DNA from: Mycolicibacterium aromaticivorans JS19b1 = JCM 16368
GTDB lineage: Bacteria; Actinomycetota; Actinomycetes; Mycobacteriales; Mycobacteriaceae
NCBI RefSeq assembly: GCF_000559085.1
Contig: NZ_JALN02000001.1
Coordinates: 4,464,001-4,528,000, forward strand
DNA: 64,000 nt
Direction of reading: 5' to 3'
Shown here: in pieces, positions 9,086 to 17,149 of the stretch
Numbering within the stretch: the first letter of the stretch is position 1
Layout: each line of letters begins with the position of its first letter
Program-made: the position numbers and the translations under genes
Notes under the pieces: generated by a model
What the model was told of the DNA's origin: nothing
Seen by the model: the letters and a program-made list of their open reading frames with translations, nothing else
The model's database searches: none

Positions 9086-9817
9086 GTGCCGTTGCCGGTT
9101 GAACTGGACAGGTCAAGCCCCGTTCCTTTGTACTACCAGCTCTCTCAGGCGATCGAGGCGGCAATCCGTAGTGGCGAACTCGCGCCGGGCGACCGTTTCG
9201 AAAATGAACTCGCATTGGCCAAGAGGTTGACGCTGTCGCGGCCCACGACGCGGCGGGCAATCCAGGAACTCGTCGACAAGGGTCTTCTGGTCCGCAAGCG
9301 GGGCGTCGGAACCCAGGTCGTCCAGAATCCGGTCCATCGCCGCGTCGAACTGACGAGCCTGTTCGACGACCTGTCCCGGGCAGGACAGGACCCCACCACC
9401 CAACTGCTGGAATACCACGTCGGCCCGCCGAACGAGGACGTCGCGCGTGAACTGAGTCTTGCCGAGGGTCGCGAGGTCGCCTGCATCAAACGACTCCGCT
9501 GCGCCAACGGTGAGCCGCTGGCCCTGATGACCAATTACCTTCCGGTCGAGATCGCCCCGGATGCCGAGGAACTGGAACGCAGCGGGCTGTATCAGTCACT
9601 GCGTGGCCGCGGCGTCCATATCCGGCTGGCCAGCCAGCGCATCGGCGCGAGGGCGGCCAGCCGAAGTGAAGCACGACTGCTCGACGAGAAGCCGGGCGCG
9701 CCGCTGCTGACCATGGACCGCACGGCATTCGACGATTCCGGCCGCGCCGTCGAATTCGGTACACATTGCTATCGCGCCGCCCGGTATTACTTCGACACCA
9801 CGCTCGTCGACCGCTGA
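9086..9817 (+). CDS. iolR: GntR/HutC-family transcriptional regulator, probable inositol repressor
   Basis: 243-residue regulator. An N-terminal winged helix-turn-helix (about residues 8-78, with ALAKRLTLSRPTTRRAIQEL and GVGTQVV wing) precedes a UTRA effector domain ending in AARYYFDTTLVDR, so it is of the HutC subfamily. The GTG at 9086 is chosen because GGAG lies 5 bases before it and the protein then starts VPLPVELDRSSPVPLYYQL as in relatives; an ATG at 9035 in the same frame is possible. It is divergent from iolC, and the shared element at 8983-9017 suggests autoregulation. The name is by homology and context. Confidence 0.85.
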   Translation: MPLPVELDRSSPVPLYYQLSQAIEAAIRSGELAPGDRFENELALAKRLTLSRPTTRRAIQELVDKGLLVRKRGVGTQVVQNPVHRRVELTSLFDDLSRAGQDPTTQLLEYHVGPPNEDVARELSLAEGREVACIKRLRCANGEPLALMTNYLPVEIAPDAEELERSGLYQSLRGRGVHIRLASQRIGARAASRSEARLLDEKPGAPLLTMDRTAFDDSGRAVEFGTHCYRAARYYFDTTLVDR

Positions 9818-9834
9818 TGTTCTAGTTCTTGCGC

Positions 9835-9890
9835 GAACAGACAGAAACTCCCCCGAACGTTCGGCGTATCGGGGGAGTTTCTGTCTGTTC
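9835..9890. terminator. perfect 22-bp hairpin between convergent genes
   Basis: Left arm 9835-9856 and right arm 9869-9890 are exact reverse complements over 22 bases, with a 12-base loop that itself contains a small palindrome (CGAACGTTCG across the arm/loop border). It lies between the end of the GntR gene (9817) and the end of the convergent gene at 9895. There is no U-tract, which is usual for mycobacterial terminators. Being symmetric it can act on both strands. Confidence 0.8.
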
Positions 9891-9894
9891 GGCG

Positions 9895-10668
9895 TCAGGA
9901 AAACGCGGCGCGGAACGCCGCCAGCGCCTCGTCACTGTCACCGGCCGCCCATGCCTCCAGGCCGATCGTGCCGCGATAACCCATGTCGCGCAACGCCCTT
10001 GCGATTGCGGGGTAGTGGACCTCGCCGGTGCCCGGCTCGCATCGGCCCGGTACGTCAGCCACCTGGATCTCGCCGATCGCCGAGCCGCACCGGTGCACCA
10101 GCTCCACGAGATTCCCCTCGCCGATCTGGGCGTGGTAGAGGTCGAGCATCATCTTGACGTTCGGGTGGCCGACCCCCTCGACGAGCGCGAGCGTGTCCTT
10201 GGCGCGGGCCAGGGGGACACCGGGGTGATCGACGATCGTGTTCAGGTTCTCCACGCAGAACGTCACGCCCGCGGCTGCGCCGAGATCACCGATCCGCTCC
10301 AGCGTGCGCTGCGCGGTCAGCCACATCTGCCCCGAGGCCCGCTGCCGTGGCCGGGCGGCCTGACCGTCGACGAGTTCTGCGGTGTGCAGATTCAACCGCG
10401 GCACGCCCAGCGTCTCAGCGGCTTTGATGCTCAGCTCGGCGGTCTGCACGACTTCGTCGGCGCGCGCTGGGTCGATCAGGTCGCCGTGCAGGTAGCCGGT
10501 CATCGATGAGAACCGCGCGCCGGTTGCGGCGAGTGCCGTGAGGTCCTTGTCGTGCCAGCTCCAGATCTCCACCGCGAAGCCCAGCCCGTGGATGCGTCGC
10601 ACCCGCTCGAGAAGCGGCAGGTCGCGAAACATCATCTCAGCGCATACCGCCAGGTCAAAGTCGCTCAC
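9895..10668 (-). CDS. hydroxypyruvate isomerase-like TIM-barrel protein
   Basis: 257-residue sugar-isomerase TIM barrel of the Hyi/YgbM type. Diagnostic blocks are CVENLNT with DHPG, MMLDLYHAQIGEGNL and IQVADVPGRCEPGTGEVHY, giving the Glu/Asp/His metal ligands of the family. The GTG start at 10668 lies only 30 bases from the 35-base element at 10699, so it could be co-regulated with the importer on the other strand. True hydroxypyruvate isomerase activity is not certain: relatives include 3-keto sugar and inositol-related isomerases, and the setting points to inositol or sugar catabolism. Confidence 0.82.
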   Translation of the reverse strand: MSDFDLAVCAEMMFRDLPLLERVRRIHGLGFAVEIWSWHDKDLTALAATGARFSSMTGYLHGDLIDPARADEVVQTAELSIKAAETLGVPRLNLHTAELVDGQAARPRQRASGQMWLTAQRTLERIGDLGAAAGVTFCVENLNTIVDHPGVPLARAKDTLALVEGVGHPNVKMMLDLYHAQIGEGNLVELVHRCGSAIGEIQVADVPGRCEPGTGEVHYPAIARALRDMGYRGTIGLEAWAAGDSDEALAAFRAAFS

Positions 10669-10698
10669 CCCGGCACCCTAGCATTTGACCTGCAGTCC

Positions 10699-10745
10699 GA
10701 ATGTCCTAACAAAGTATTGACTTTCTGCTGTGAGCCGTATTACAT
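10699..10745 (+). promoter_or_regulatory. importer promoter with second copy of the putative IolR operator
   Basis: A -35 TTGACT (10717-10722) and a -10 TTACAT (10740-10745) are separated by exactly 17 bases, 55 bases before the lipoprotein start codon. The -35 is embedded in a 35-base element (10699-10733) that matches the one at 8983-9017 at most positions: GAATGTC, then ACAAAGTATTGAC, then GCTGTGA in the same spacing. TGTCCTAACA at 10702-10711 fits KGWCHTRACA. Confidence 0.7.
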
Positions 10746-10800
10746 CGAGGCAAGGGCGTGTCGTGGGCGACGAAGACCGCGATGGAGACAAGGAGTCGGC

Positions 10801-11790
10801 ATGAAGTTCAATCGGCTAGCGGCCGTGGCAGGGGCGAGTGCGCTCGTGATCGGGCTGGCTGCCTGCTCCGCCACCGGCGGCAAACCGCGGGACAACGGCA
10901 GCGGTTCGGGCGGCGGCACCGTCGACACCCCCCGTGTCACCGTCGCGATGATCACCCACGAGGTACCAGGCGACTCCTTCTGGGACCTTGTCCGCAAGGG
11001 CGCAGAGACCGCGGCCAAAAAGGACAACATCGAGCTCCGCTACTCGAACGATCCTGAGGCGCCGAATCAGGCCAACCTGGTCCAGAGCGCAATCGACAGC
11101 GGCGTCAAGGGTATTGCCGTGACTCTGGCCAAGCCCGACGCGATGGCCCCCGCCGTCAAGGCGGCCGAGGCCAAGGGTATTCCGGTGGTCGCGTTCAACT
11201 CCGGCTACGACAACTGGAAAGCCATGGGCGTCCAGGAGTACTTCGGCCAAGACGAGAAACTCGCCGGTGTCGCGGCGGGCGAGCGACTGACCGCAGACGG
11301 TGCCAAGAAGGTCCTCTGCGTGATCCAGGAGCAAGGCCAGGTCGCCCTCGAATCCCGCTGCGCGGGCGTCACCCAGGGCTTCAAGGGCCAAACCGAATTG
11401 CTCAACGTCAACAGCAAGGACATGCCCTCGGTCGAGTCGACGATCACCGCGAAGCTGCAGCAGGATCCGTCGATCGATACCGTCGTCGCGCTCGGCGCGC
11501 CGATCGCACTGACCGCCGTCGTATCCAAGAACAATGCGAACAGCAAGGCCAATATCGTCACCTTCGACACCAACGCGGCGCTCGTCGACGCGATCCAGAA
11601 GGGCGACGTCCAGTGGGCCGTCGACCAGCAGCCCTACTTGCAGGGTTACCTTGCCATCGACTCGCTGTGGCTGTTCCTCAACAACAAGAACTTGATCGGT
11701 GGCGGCCAGGCGACCCTGACCGGCCCGTCGTTCATCGACAAGTCCAACATCGACGCCGTGGCCGAATTGGCCAAGGGCGGAACCCGATAG
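10801..11790 (+). CDS. sugar/inositol ABC transporter substrate-binding lipoprotein
   Basis: 329-residue periplasmic-binding protein of the ribose/inositol type (Peripla_BP_4). A lipoprotein signal peptide ends in LAAC with the lipid-bearing Cys22, followed by a Gly/Ser-rich linker. The two-lobed sugar-binding fold starts at about VTVAMITHEVPGDSFWDLVRKG. ATG at 10801 has AAGGAG about 7 bases upstream; the frame is open further upstream but without support. The permease gene follows after 17 bases. The promoter carries the element shared with iolC, so inositol is the most likely ligand; this is inference. Confidence 0.9.
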   Translation: MKFNRLAAVAGASALVIGLAACSATGGKPRDNGSGSGGGTVDTPRVTVAMITHEVPGDSFWDLVRKGAETAAKKDNIELRYSNDPEAPNQANLVQSAIDSGVKGIAVTLAKPDAMAPAVKAAEAKGIPVVAFNSGYDNWKAMGVQEYFGQDEKLAGVAAGERLTADGAKKVLCVIQEQGQVALESRCAGVTQGFKGQTELLNVNSKDMPSVESTITAKLQQDPSIDTVVALGAPIALTAVVSKNNANSKANIVTFDTNAALVDAIQKGDVQWAVDQQPYLQGYLAIDSLWLFLNNKNLIGGGQATLTGPSFIDKSNIDAVAELAKGGTR

Positions 11791-11807
11791 CGACCCTGGG
11801 AATAGAC

Positions 11808-12866
11808 ATGAGTACGCAAGCAGATCTCGAGATCGGTGACCGCAAAGTCGTTCGGGACGAGCGGGTAAAGGAACGGAATCGGCTGCAGCGGCTGTTGATT
11901 CGGCCTGAGATGGGCGCGGGCATCGGCGCAATCGGGATCTTCGTCTTCTTCCTCATCGTGGCCGACCCGTTCCGGCAGGCCTCGTCCCTGGCCACCGTCC
12001 TCTACGCCAGCTCGACCATCGGGATCATGGCCTGTGGCGTCGCGGTTCTGATGATCGGCGGTGAGTTCGACCTGTCGACGGGCGTGGCGGTGACATTCAG
12101 CTCGCTCGCGGCGTCGATGCTGTCCTACAACCTGCACCTCAATCTATGGGCGGGTGCCGGCCTCGCCCTGATCCTGGCGCTGGGCGTCGGGTTCTTGAAC
12201 GGCTTCCTGGTGATGAAGACCAAGATCCCGTCATTCCTCATCACACTGAGCACGTTCTTCATGCTCGCCGGCATCAACCTGGCCGTCACCAAACTCCTTG
12301 CCGGGCAAGTCGCCACGCAAAGCGTCAACGACATGCAGGGTTGGGACTCGGCGCAGAAGGTGTTCGCCTCGTCGTTCACCCTGTTCGGCGTCAGCATCCG
12401 CATCACCGTGGTGTGGTGGCTGGTGTTCACCGCGGTGGCCACCTGGGTGTTGTTCAAGACCAAGATCGGCAACTGGATCTTCGCGGTCGGCGGCGATGCC
12501 GAAAGCGCTCGCGCGGTGGGTGTTCCGGTGACCAAGGTCAAGATCGGGATGTTCATGTTCGTCGGCTTCTGCGCCTGGTTTGTCGGCATGCACCTGCTGT
12601 TCGCGTTCAATACGGTGCAGTCCGGGCAGGGCATCGGCAACGAGTTCTTCTACATCATCGCCGCGGTGATCGGTGGCTGCCTGCTGACCGGTGGTTACGG
12701 CACCGCCGTCGGAGCCGCCATCGGTGCGTTCATCTTCGGCATGACGAACCAGGGCATCGTTTACGCGGGCTGGAACCCCGACTGGTTCAAGTTTTTCCTC
12801 GGCGCGATGCTGCTGTTCGCGGTGATCGCCAACAACGCTTTCCGTAATTACGCCGCCAAGAGGTGA
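11808..12866 (+). CDS. sugar/inositol ABC transporter permease
   Basis: 352-residue RbsC-type permease with about eight to ten hydrophobic segments starting near residue 38 (GIFVFFLIV) and the family motif region GGDAESARAVGVPVTKVKI, which contacts the ATPase. ATG at 11808 lies 17 bases after the lipoprotein stop; the ribosome site is weak (GGGAA), so it may rely on coupling. It ends by overlapping the region of the ATPase start. One permease gene is enough because RbsC-type subunits form homodimers. Confidence 0.92.
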   Translation: MSTQADLEIGDRKVVRDERVKERNRLQRLLIRPEMGAGIGAIGIFVFFLIVADPFRQASSLATVLYASSTIGIMACGVAVLMIGGEFDLSTGVAVTFSSLAASMLSYNLHLNLWAGAGLALILALGVGFLNGFLVMKTKIPSFLITLSTFFMLAGINLAVTKLLAGQVATQSVNDMQGWDSAQKVFASSFTLFGVSIRITVVWWLVFTAVATWVLFKTKIGNWIFAVGGDAESARAVGVPVTKVKIGMFMFVGFCAWFVGMHLLFAFNTVQSGQGIGNEFFYIIAAVIGGCLLTGGYGTAVGAAIGAFIFGMTNQGIVYAGWNPDWFKFFLGAMLLFAVIANNAFRNYAAKR

Positions 12867-12871
12867 GAGAA

Positions 12872-13687
12872 GTGACCGCAACCATGGATCGACCCACCGA
12901 AGAAGCCCCGTCCGGCGGCAAAGTGCCACTCGTCGAGCTGAAGAACGTCGGCAAGACCTACGGCAACATCACCGCGCTCAAAGACATCTCGCTGCGGGTG
13001 CATGCCGGTGAGGTGACCGGCATCCTCGGCGACAACGGCGCGGGCAAGTCGACGCTCATCAAGATCATCGCCGGATTGCATCAGCCCACCGACGGTGAGC
13101 TGCTGGTCGACGGCGAACCGACGAAGTTCAGCTCGCCTGCCGACGCGCTGGGCAAGGGCATCGCGACGGTGTACCAGAACCTCGCTGTCGTCCCGCTGAT
13201 GCCGGTGTGGCGAAACTTCTTCCTGGGTCAGGAAATTCGTAAGAAGAGTTTCCCGTGGGCGCTGGACGCCAACGCGATGCGGGCCACCACGCTGACCGAG
13301 CTGGCGAAGATGGGTATCGAGTTGCCCGACGTCGACGTGCCGATCGGTTCGCTGTCCGGCGGGCAACGCCAGTGTGTGGCGATCGCCAGGGCCGTGTTTT
13401 TCGGGGCGCGGGTGCTGATCCTCGACGAGCCGACGGCCGCACTCGGCGTCAAGCAATCCGGGGTGGTGCTCAAATACATCACCGCCGCCAAAGAGGCCGG
13501 CTTCGGCGTCGTGTTCATCACCCACAACCCGCACCATGCGCACATGGTCGGCGACCATTTCGTGCTGCTGAACCGGGGCCGTCAGAAGCTCGACTGCAGC
13601 TACGACGAGATCACCCTGGAACACCTGACCCAGCAGATGGCCGGCGGTGACGAGCTCGAGGCGCTGTCCCACGAGCTGGGCCGCTGA
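12872..13687 (+). CDS. half-size sugar ABC transporter ATP-binding protein
   Basis: 271-residue single-domain ATPase: Walker A GDNGAGKST (53-61), signature LSGGQ (161-165), Walker B VLILDEP (181-187) and switch His218. RbsA-type partners of RbsC permeases usually have two fused ATPase domains of about 500 residues; this one has a single domain, as in some actinobacterial sugar importers, so it must dimerise. Two in-frame GTG codons exist: 12863, overlapping the permease stop, and 12872. I chose 12872 because AAGAGGTGA, close to the full anti-16S complement, ends 5 bases before it. Confidence 0.9.
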   Translation: MTATMDRPTEEAPSGGKVPLVELKNVGKTYGNITALKDISLRVHAGEVTGILGDNGAGKSTLIKIIAGLHQPTDGELLVDGEPTKFSSPADALGKGIATVYQNLAVVPLMPVWRNFFLGQEIRKKSFPWALDANAMRATTLTELAKMGIELPDVDVPIGSLSGGQRQCVAIARAVFFGARVLILDEPTAALGVKQSGVVLKYITAAKEAGFGVVFITHNPHHAHMVGDHFVLLNRGRQKLDCSYDEITLEHLTQQMAGGDELEALSHELGR

Positions 13688-13688
13688 T

Positions 13689-14204
13689 CTACCGCGGCGT
13701 CAGCGCGAACAGTCGCAGCTCCCGGTCGGTCCGGGTGCGGTAGGCCTGGTACATCGGATAGGCCAGGAAGCGTGCCAAACCGGCGTCCCGCTCGGGCCCG
13801 GTCACCAAGGTGGCCGTCACCGGGATCTCGATCCCGTTGATGGCGACGACGGCCTCCGGGTTGGCCAGCAAGTTCAGGCTCCAAGCCGGGTGATGCTGCT
13901 GGCCGAAATTGCTGCCGAGCACCAGCAGGCGCTCGCCCTCGCGGAGGTAACTCAACGCCGACAACCGCGGCTGGCCGGACTTGCGGCCCGTCGTGGTCAA
14001 CAGCAGTTCGGGCATCGAGGTCGGGCCGAACAAGGTGTATTTACCCTTGGTCGCCCGCAGCACGCGACGGTCCAGGGGCACGAGTGCTCTGATGACACGC
14101 GAGCCCACCGCCGTCGAGGCGAACGCGAGCGCAGGCTTGAACAGAGGCGAGATGTCTTCCCGGCCCCAGTGACCGTCAGGAAAGCGTTGCGGCATACCTG
14201 CCAT
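13689..14204 (-). CDS. deazaflavin (F420)-dependent nitroreductase family protein
   Basis: 171-residue protein of the Ddn/DUF385 split-beta-barrel family, which in mycobacteria binds coenzyme F420. The hallmark is GRKSGQPR (about residues 72-79) followed by GSNFGQQHHPAWSLNLLANPEA, then a C-terminal FLAYPMYQAYRTRTDRELRLF. It is convergent with the ATPase gene with a single base between the two stop codons. The start is uncertain by a few residues (MAGMPQRF or MPQRF). Substrate is unknown; quinone or fatty-acid protection roles are known for relatives. No link with inositol use is evident. Confidence 0.85.
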   Translation of the reverse strand: MAGMPQRFPDGHWGREDISPLFKPALAFASTAVGSRVIRALVPLDRRVLRATKGKYTLFGPTSMPELLLTTTGRKSGQPRLSALSYLREGERLLVLGSNFGQQHHPAWSLNLLANPEAVVAINGIEIPVTATLVTGPERDAGLARFLAYPMYQAYRTRTDRELRLFALTPR

Positions 14205-14236
14205 CGTGCCCGATGGCCGCCCGGCGGAGGACCCGT

Positions 14237-15214
14237 TCAGCGCGGTGACATGCCCGCCGCCCGGTAGGCGGCATCGACATAATGCATGTTCTGCACGGCA
14301 TCGTCGACGCCGATCGGCAACGGCACATGGTCCAGGAGGTGGGCGGCGAACGCGTCGAGTTGGTAGGTGTACGACGCTCGGGTGCCCAGGTGCTCCACCC
14401 GCGTTCCGCCCGGCGTGCGGATGGTGATCCGATCGTCGGTGTGCGGCTTGATGAAGTCGTGGGCAAGTGCATCACCCTTGGAGCCGACCAGCTTGACGGT
14501 GAACGAAAACGCCTCGGCGGTCATGGTGTTGGCACTGCAGCCGGTGGCGCCGGACGGGAACCGCAGCTCGACGTCGCACCACTCGTCGACGCCGGGGCCG
14601 CGCTGGGAGGCGTGGGCGGCGGTGATCGCCGGACGGCCCAGACCGCGGGCGCCGAGCTGGCGCATGATGTGCAGGCCGTAGCAGCCGAGGTCCATCAGTG
14701 CCCCGCCGGCCAGATCCAGCGACCAGCGCGGGTCATCAGGCGCGGGCGCCGGCATCGCCATCCGGACCTCCACGTGCCGGATCTCGCCTAGCTCACCGTC
14801 GGTTGCCAGTTCGAACATCCGCTGGGTCACCGGATGGAACAGGTAGTGGAACCCCTCCAGCATGCTCACCCCGGCAGCTGTGGCGGCGTCGGCGACCTGC
14901 TGTGCCTCGATGTGGTTGCGCGCGAACGGTTTCTCGGTCAGCACCGGCTTGCCCGCCTTGATCGCCGCCAGATTCCACGGGGCGTGCAGGCTGTTGGCCA
15001 ACGGGTTGTAGACCACATCGACTTCCGCGTCCCCGACCACGTCGGCGTAGCTGTCTGCGATGCGCTCAACCCCGTACGTGTCGGCGAACCGGCGGGCGCG
15101 CTGTGGATCTCGGGCAGCCACCACCACGAGCCGGTGACCGAGATCCCGGGCCGGCCCGACGATCGCGTTCTCGGCGATCCGGGATGCGCCGAGCACCCCG
15201 ATGCGCAGGCTCAT
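14237..15214 (-). CDS. Gfo/Idh/MocA family oxidoreductase
   Basis: 325-residue NAD(P)-dependent dehydrogenase. The Rossmann motif is GVLGASRIAENAI (6-18), the catalytic-lysine motif TEKPF places Lys95, and GGALMDLGCYGLH (170-182) is the family's second active-site block. It resembles the dihydrodiol dehydrogenase/glucose-fructose oxidoreductase branch more than IolG. The frame extends 18 codons upstream, but ATG at 15214 has GAGGGGA 5 bases before it and begins directly at the fold. It follows the IolE-like gene by 61 bases and is probably the last gene of the dioxygenase operon. Confidence 0.87.
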   Translation of the reverse strand: MSLRIGVLGASRIAENAIVGPARDLGHRLVVVAARDPQRARRFADTYGVERIADSYADVVGDAEVDVVYNPLANSLHAPWNLAAIKAGKPVLTEKPFARNHIEAQQVADAATAAGVSMLEGFHYLFHPVTQRMFELATDGELGEIRHVEVRMAMPAPAPDDPRWSLDLAGGALMDLGCYGLHIMRQLGARGLGRPAITAAHASQRGPGVDEWCDVELRFPSGATGCSANTMTAEAFSFTVKLVGSKGDALAHDFIKPHTDDRITIRTPGGTRVEHLGTRASYTYQLDAFAAHLLDHVPLPIGVDDAVQNMHYVDAAYRAAGMSPR

Positions 15215-15275
15215 GCAGTCCCCTCGCAGGCTCGGGCACTGCATGCCCGCTGATGGTTCGCTCCGCAAGCGTCGC

Positions 15276-16148
15276 TCACGCCGGCACGCCGCCCGCGACC
15301 TGCTGCAGATAGGCGACGCTGGTCAGTACGTCCCGTAACGGACCCTCGCCGGCCGGCTCGCCGTCCAGGATGGTGTCCTGCTCGAGGACGAACCAGCCGT
15401 CGAAGCCGTTGTCCCGCAAAGCCGCAACGATGCCCGCGATGTCCACGTCACCGGTGCCCAGCGGGGTGTACATGCCCTGGGCGACCGCATCGGTATAGGT
15501 CAGTTCGCCGGACTGCACCCGGGCGGCCAAGGCCGCGTCGACGTCCTTGAGGTGAGCGTGCGCAATGCGCTCCGGCACCGTGCGGGCCAGCTGCAACGGA
15601 TCGGTGCCACCGATCAACAGGTGCCCGGTGTCCAGGCACAGCGAGATCGACGACCCGGCCAGCACCCGGCCCACCTCGTCGCCCTTCTCGACCATCGTGC
15701 CGACATGCGGGTGCAGCACGGCGGCGACACCGCGTGCGGCGGCGGCGGCCGCCAGCCGGTCGAGGTTGGCGAGCAGCGTCGACCACTGTTGGTCGTTCAG
15801 ATCGGGCCGTGAGTCATAGCCGTCGGTACCGGTTACCGCGGCCAGTACAAGCATCGAAGCATTCACCGCCACAAGGGAATCCAGCAGGCCGGTGATATCA
15901 GGCACCGGATCGTGGTCGGCATCGTGCAGCACCACGGGTGCGAAGCTGCCGACACAACTCAGGCCGTGGCGGCCCAGCAGCGCGGTCAGCTCGCCGGGGT
16001 CGGCGGGCAGGAAACCCTCCGGGCCGAGCTCGGTGGCCGACAGGCCGGCTTGGTGCATCTCGGACAGCACCCGCTCGGGGTCGAGTTGATGACCCCAGCC
16101 GGGCACTTCGCACACACCCCAGGAGATGGGGGCTCCGGCGATCTTCAC
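15276..16148 (-). CDS. IolE-like inosose dehydratase/isomerase TIM barrel
   Basis: 290-residue sugar-phosphate-isomerase-type TIM barrel resembling the IolE at 3341: GAPISWGVCEVPGWG at the N-terminus, LHPHVGTMVE, CLDTGHLLIGG, HAHLKDVD and FVLEQDT occupy the IolE metal and substrate positions. The GTG start at 16148 overlaps the stop of the upstream dehydrogenase by 4 bases (GTGA), so translation is coupled. A second inosose-dehydratase-like enzyme beside a second inositol-dehydrogenase-like enzyme suggests a parallel route for another inositol isomer or derivative. The precise reaction cannot be fixed. Confidence 0.83.
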   Translation of the reverse strand: MKIAGAPISWGVCEVPGWGHQLDPERVLSEMHQAGLSATELGPEGFLPADPGELTALLGRHGLSCVGSFAPVVLHDADHDPVPDITGLLDSLVAVNASMLVLAAVTGTDGYDSRPDLNDQQWSTLLANLDRLAAAAAARGVAAVLHPHVGTMVEKGDEVGRVLAGSSISLCLDTGHLLIGGTDPLQLARTVPERIAHAHLKDVDAALAARVQSGELTYTDAVAQGMYTPLGTGDVDIAGIVAALRDNGFDGWFVLEQDTILDGEPAGEGPLRDVLTSVAYLQQVAGGVPA

Positions 16149-17149
16149 TGGCGTACCTCCTCGATGCGGACCGGTGCGCCGCGGCGCAGCGATTCGGTGG
16201 CGGCTTCGGCAATCCAGGCGACCTCGACGGCGTCGGCCACGGTGGCACCGCGCACCGGCGCGCCCTTGACGACGTCGACGAAGCCACTCAGTTCGGTGCG
16301 GAACGCCTCGGTGAAGCGGTCCATGAAGAAGTGGTGCGGCTGACCGGTCGGAAAGTCGTTGTGGGGATCGGCATTCCGTACCGGTACACCCTGGTCCCAG
16401 CCGGCGACCACGGTGTCGTTGAACCCGTGCACCTCCAGCCGGCAGTCGTAACCGCGGCCGTTGTAGCGTGCGTTGGAGATGACGCCGAGCGCGCCACCGT
16501 CGAACCGGACCACCACTGCTGCCGTGTCGACGTCACCGTATTCGGCGAACAGCGGATCGCCCTGCGCGGTGCCGGTGGCGTACACCTCGACGGCTTCCTG
16601 GCCGGTGATCCAGCGGACGGTGTCGAAATCGTGGACCGCGCAATCGCGGAAGATGCCACCCGACCCGGCGATGTACTCCATCGGCGGGGGAGCCGGGTCC
16701 ATCGTGGTGCTGCGGACGGTGTGCAGCGTGCCCAGCGCGCCACGGTCCACCGCGGCCTTGGCGGCTGCGAACGCGGTGTCGAAGCGCCGCTGATAGCCGA
16801 TCTGCACCGGAACGCCGGCCCGCATGATGGCCTCGGCGACCCTGGCGCTTTCGGCTGCGGTGGAGGCCACCGGCTTCTCGCAGAACGTCGGCAACCCGCG
16901 CTCGACGGCGGCCAGCGTCAGTTCCGCGTGCGCCGGGGTGGCGGCTGCCACCACGACCCCGTCGATACCCGACGACAGCAGCGCGTCGACCGAATCAACC
17001 GACCGCACGCCGTACTTCGTCGCCACCTGAGCGACGACGTCGGGACGCTCATCGGTGACGACGAGACCGTCGACCCCGTCGAGTTGGCTCAGTGTGTCGG
17101 TGTGGAAGGCCCCGATCCGGCCGAGGCCGATCACGCCGAGGGTGGTCAT
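16145..17149 (-). CDS. inositol 2-dehydrogenase-like Gfo/Idh/MocA oxidoreductase
   Basis: 334-residue IolG-type enzyme. The nucleotide-binding motif is GLGRIGAFH (8-16); Lys92 (CEKPV), Asp169 and His173 (RDCAVHDFD) match the Lys/Asp/His triad of IolG in spacing. The long open frame upstream overlaps the dioxygenase gene; ATG at 17149 is chosen because it forms an ATGA overlap with the dioxygenase stop and starts at the fold (MTTLGVIGLG). Being coupled to both neighbours, it belongs to the PhyH-IolG-IolE-like operon. Likely substrates are myo-inositol, another stereoisomer, or the dioxygenase product. Confidence 0.88.
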   Translation of the reverse strand: MTTLGVIGLGRIGAFHTDTLSQLDGVDGLVVTDERPDVVAQVATKYGVRSVDSVDALLSSGIDGVVVAAATPAHAELTLAAVERGLPTFCEKPVASTAAESARVAEAIMRAGVPVQIGYQRRFDTAFAAAKAAVDRGALGTLHTVRSTTMDPAPPPMEYIAGSGGIFRDCAVHDFDTVRWITGQEAVEVYATGTAQGDPLFAEYGDVDTAAVVVRFDGGALGVISNARYNGRGYDCRLEVHGFNDTVVAGWDQGVPVRNADPHNDFPTGQPHHFFMDRFTEAFRTELSGFVDVVKGAPVRGATVADAVEVAWIAEAATESLRRGAPVRIEEVRQ

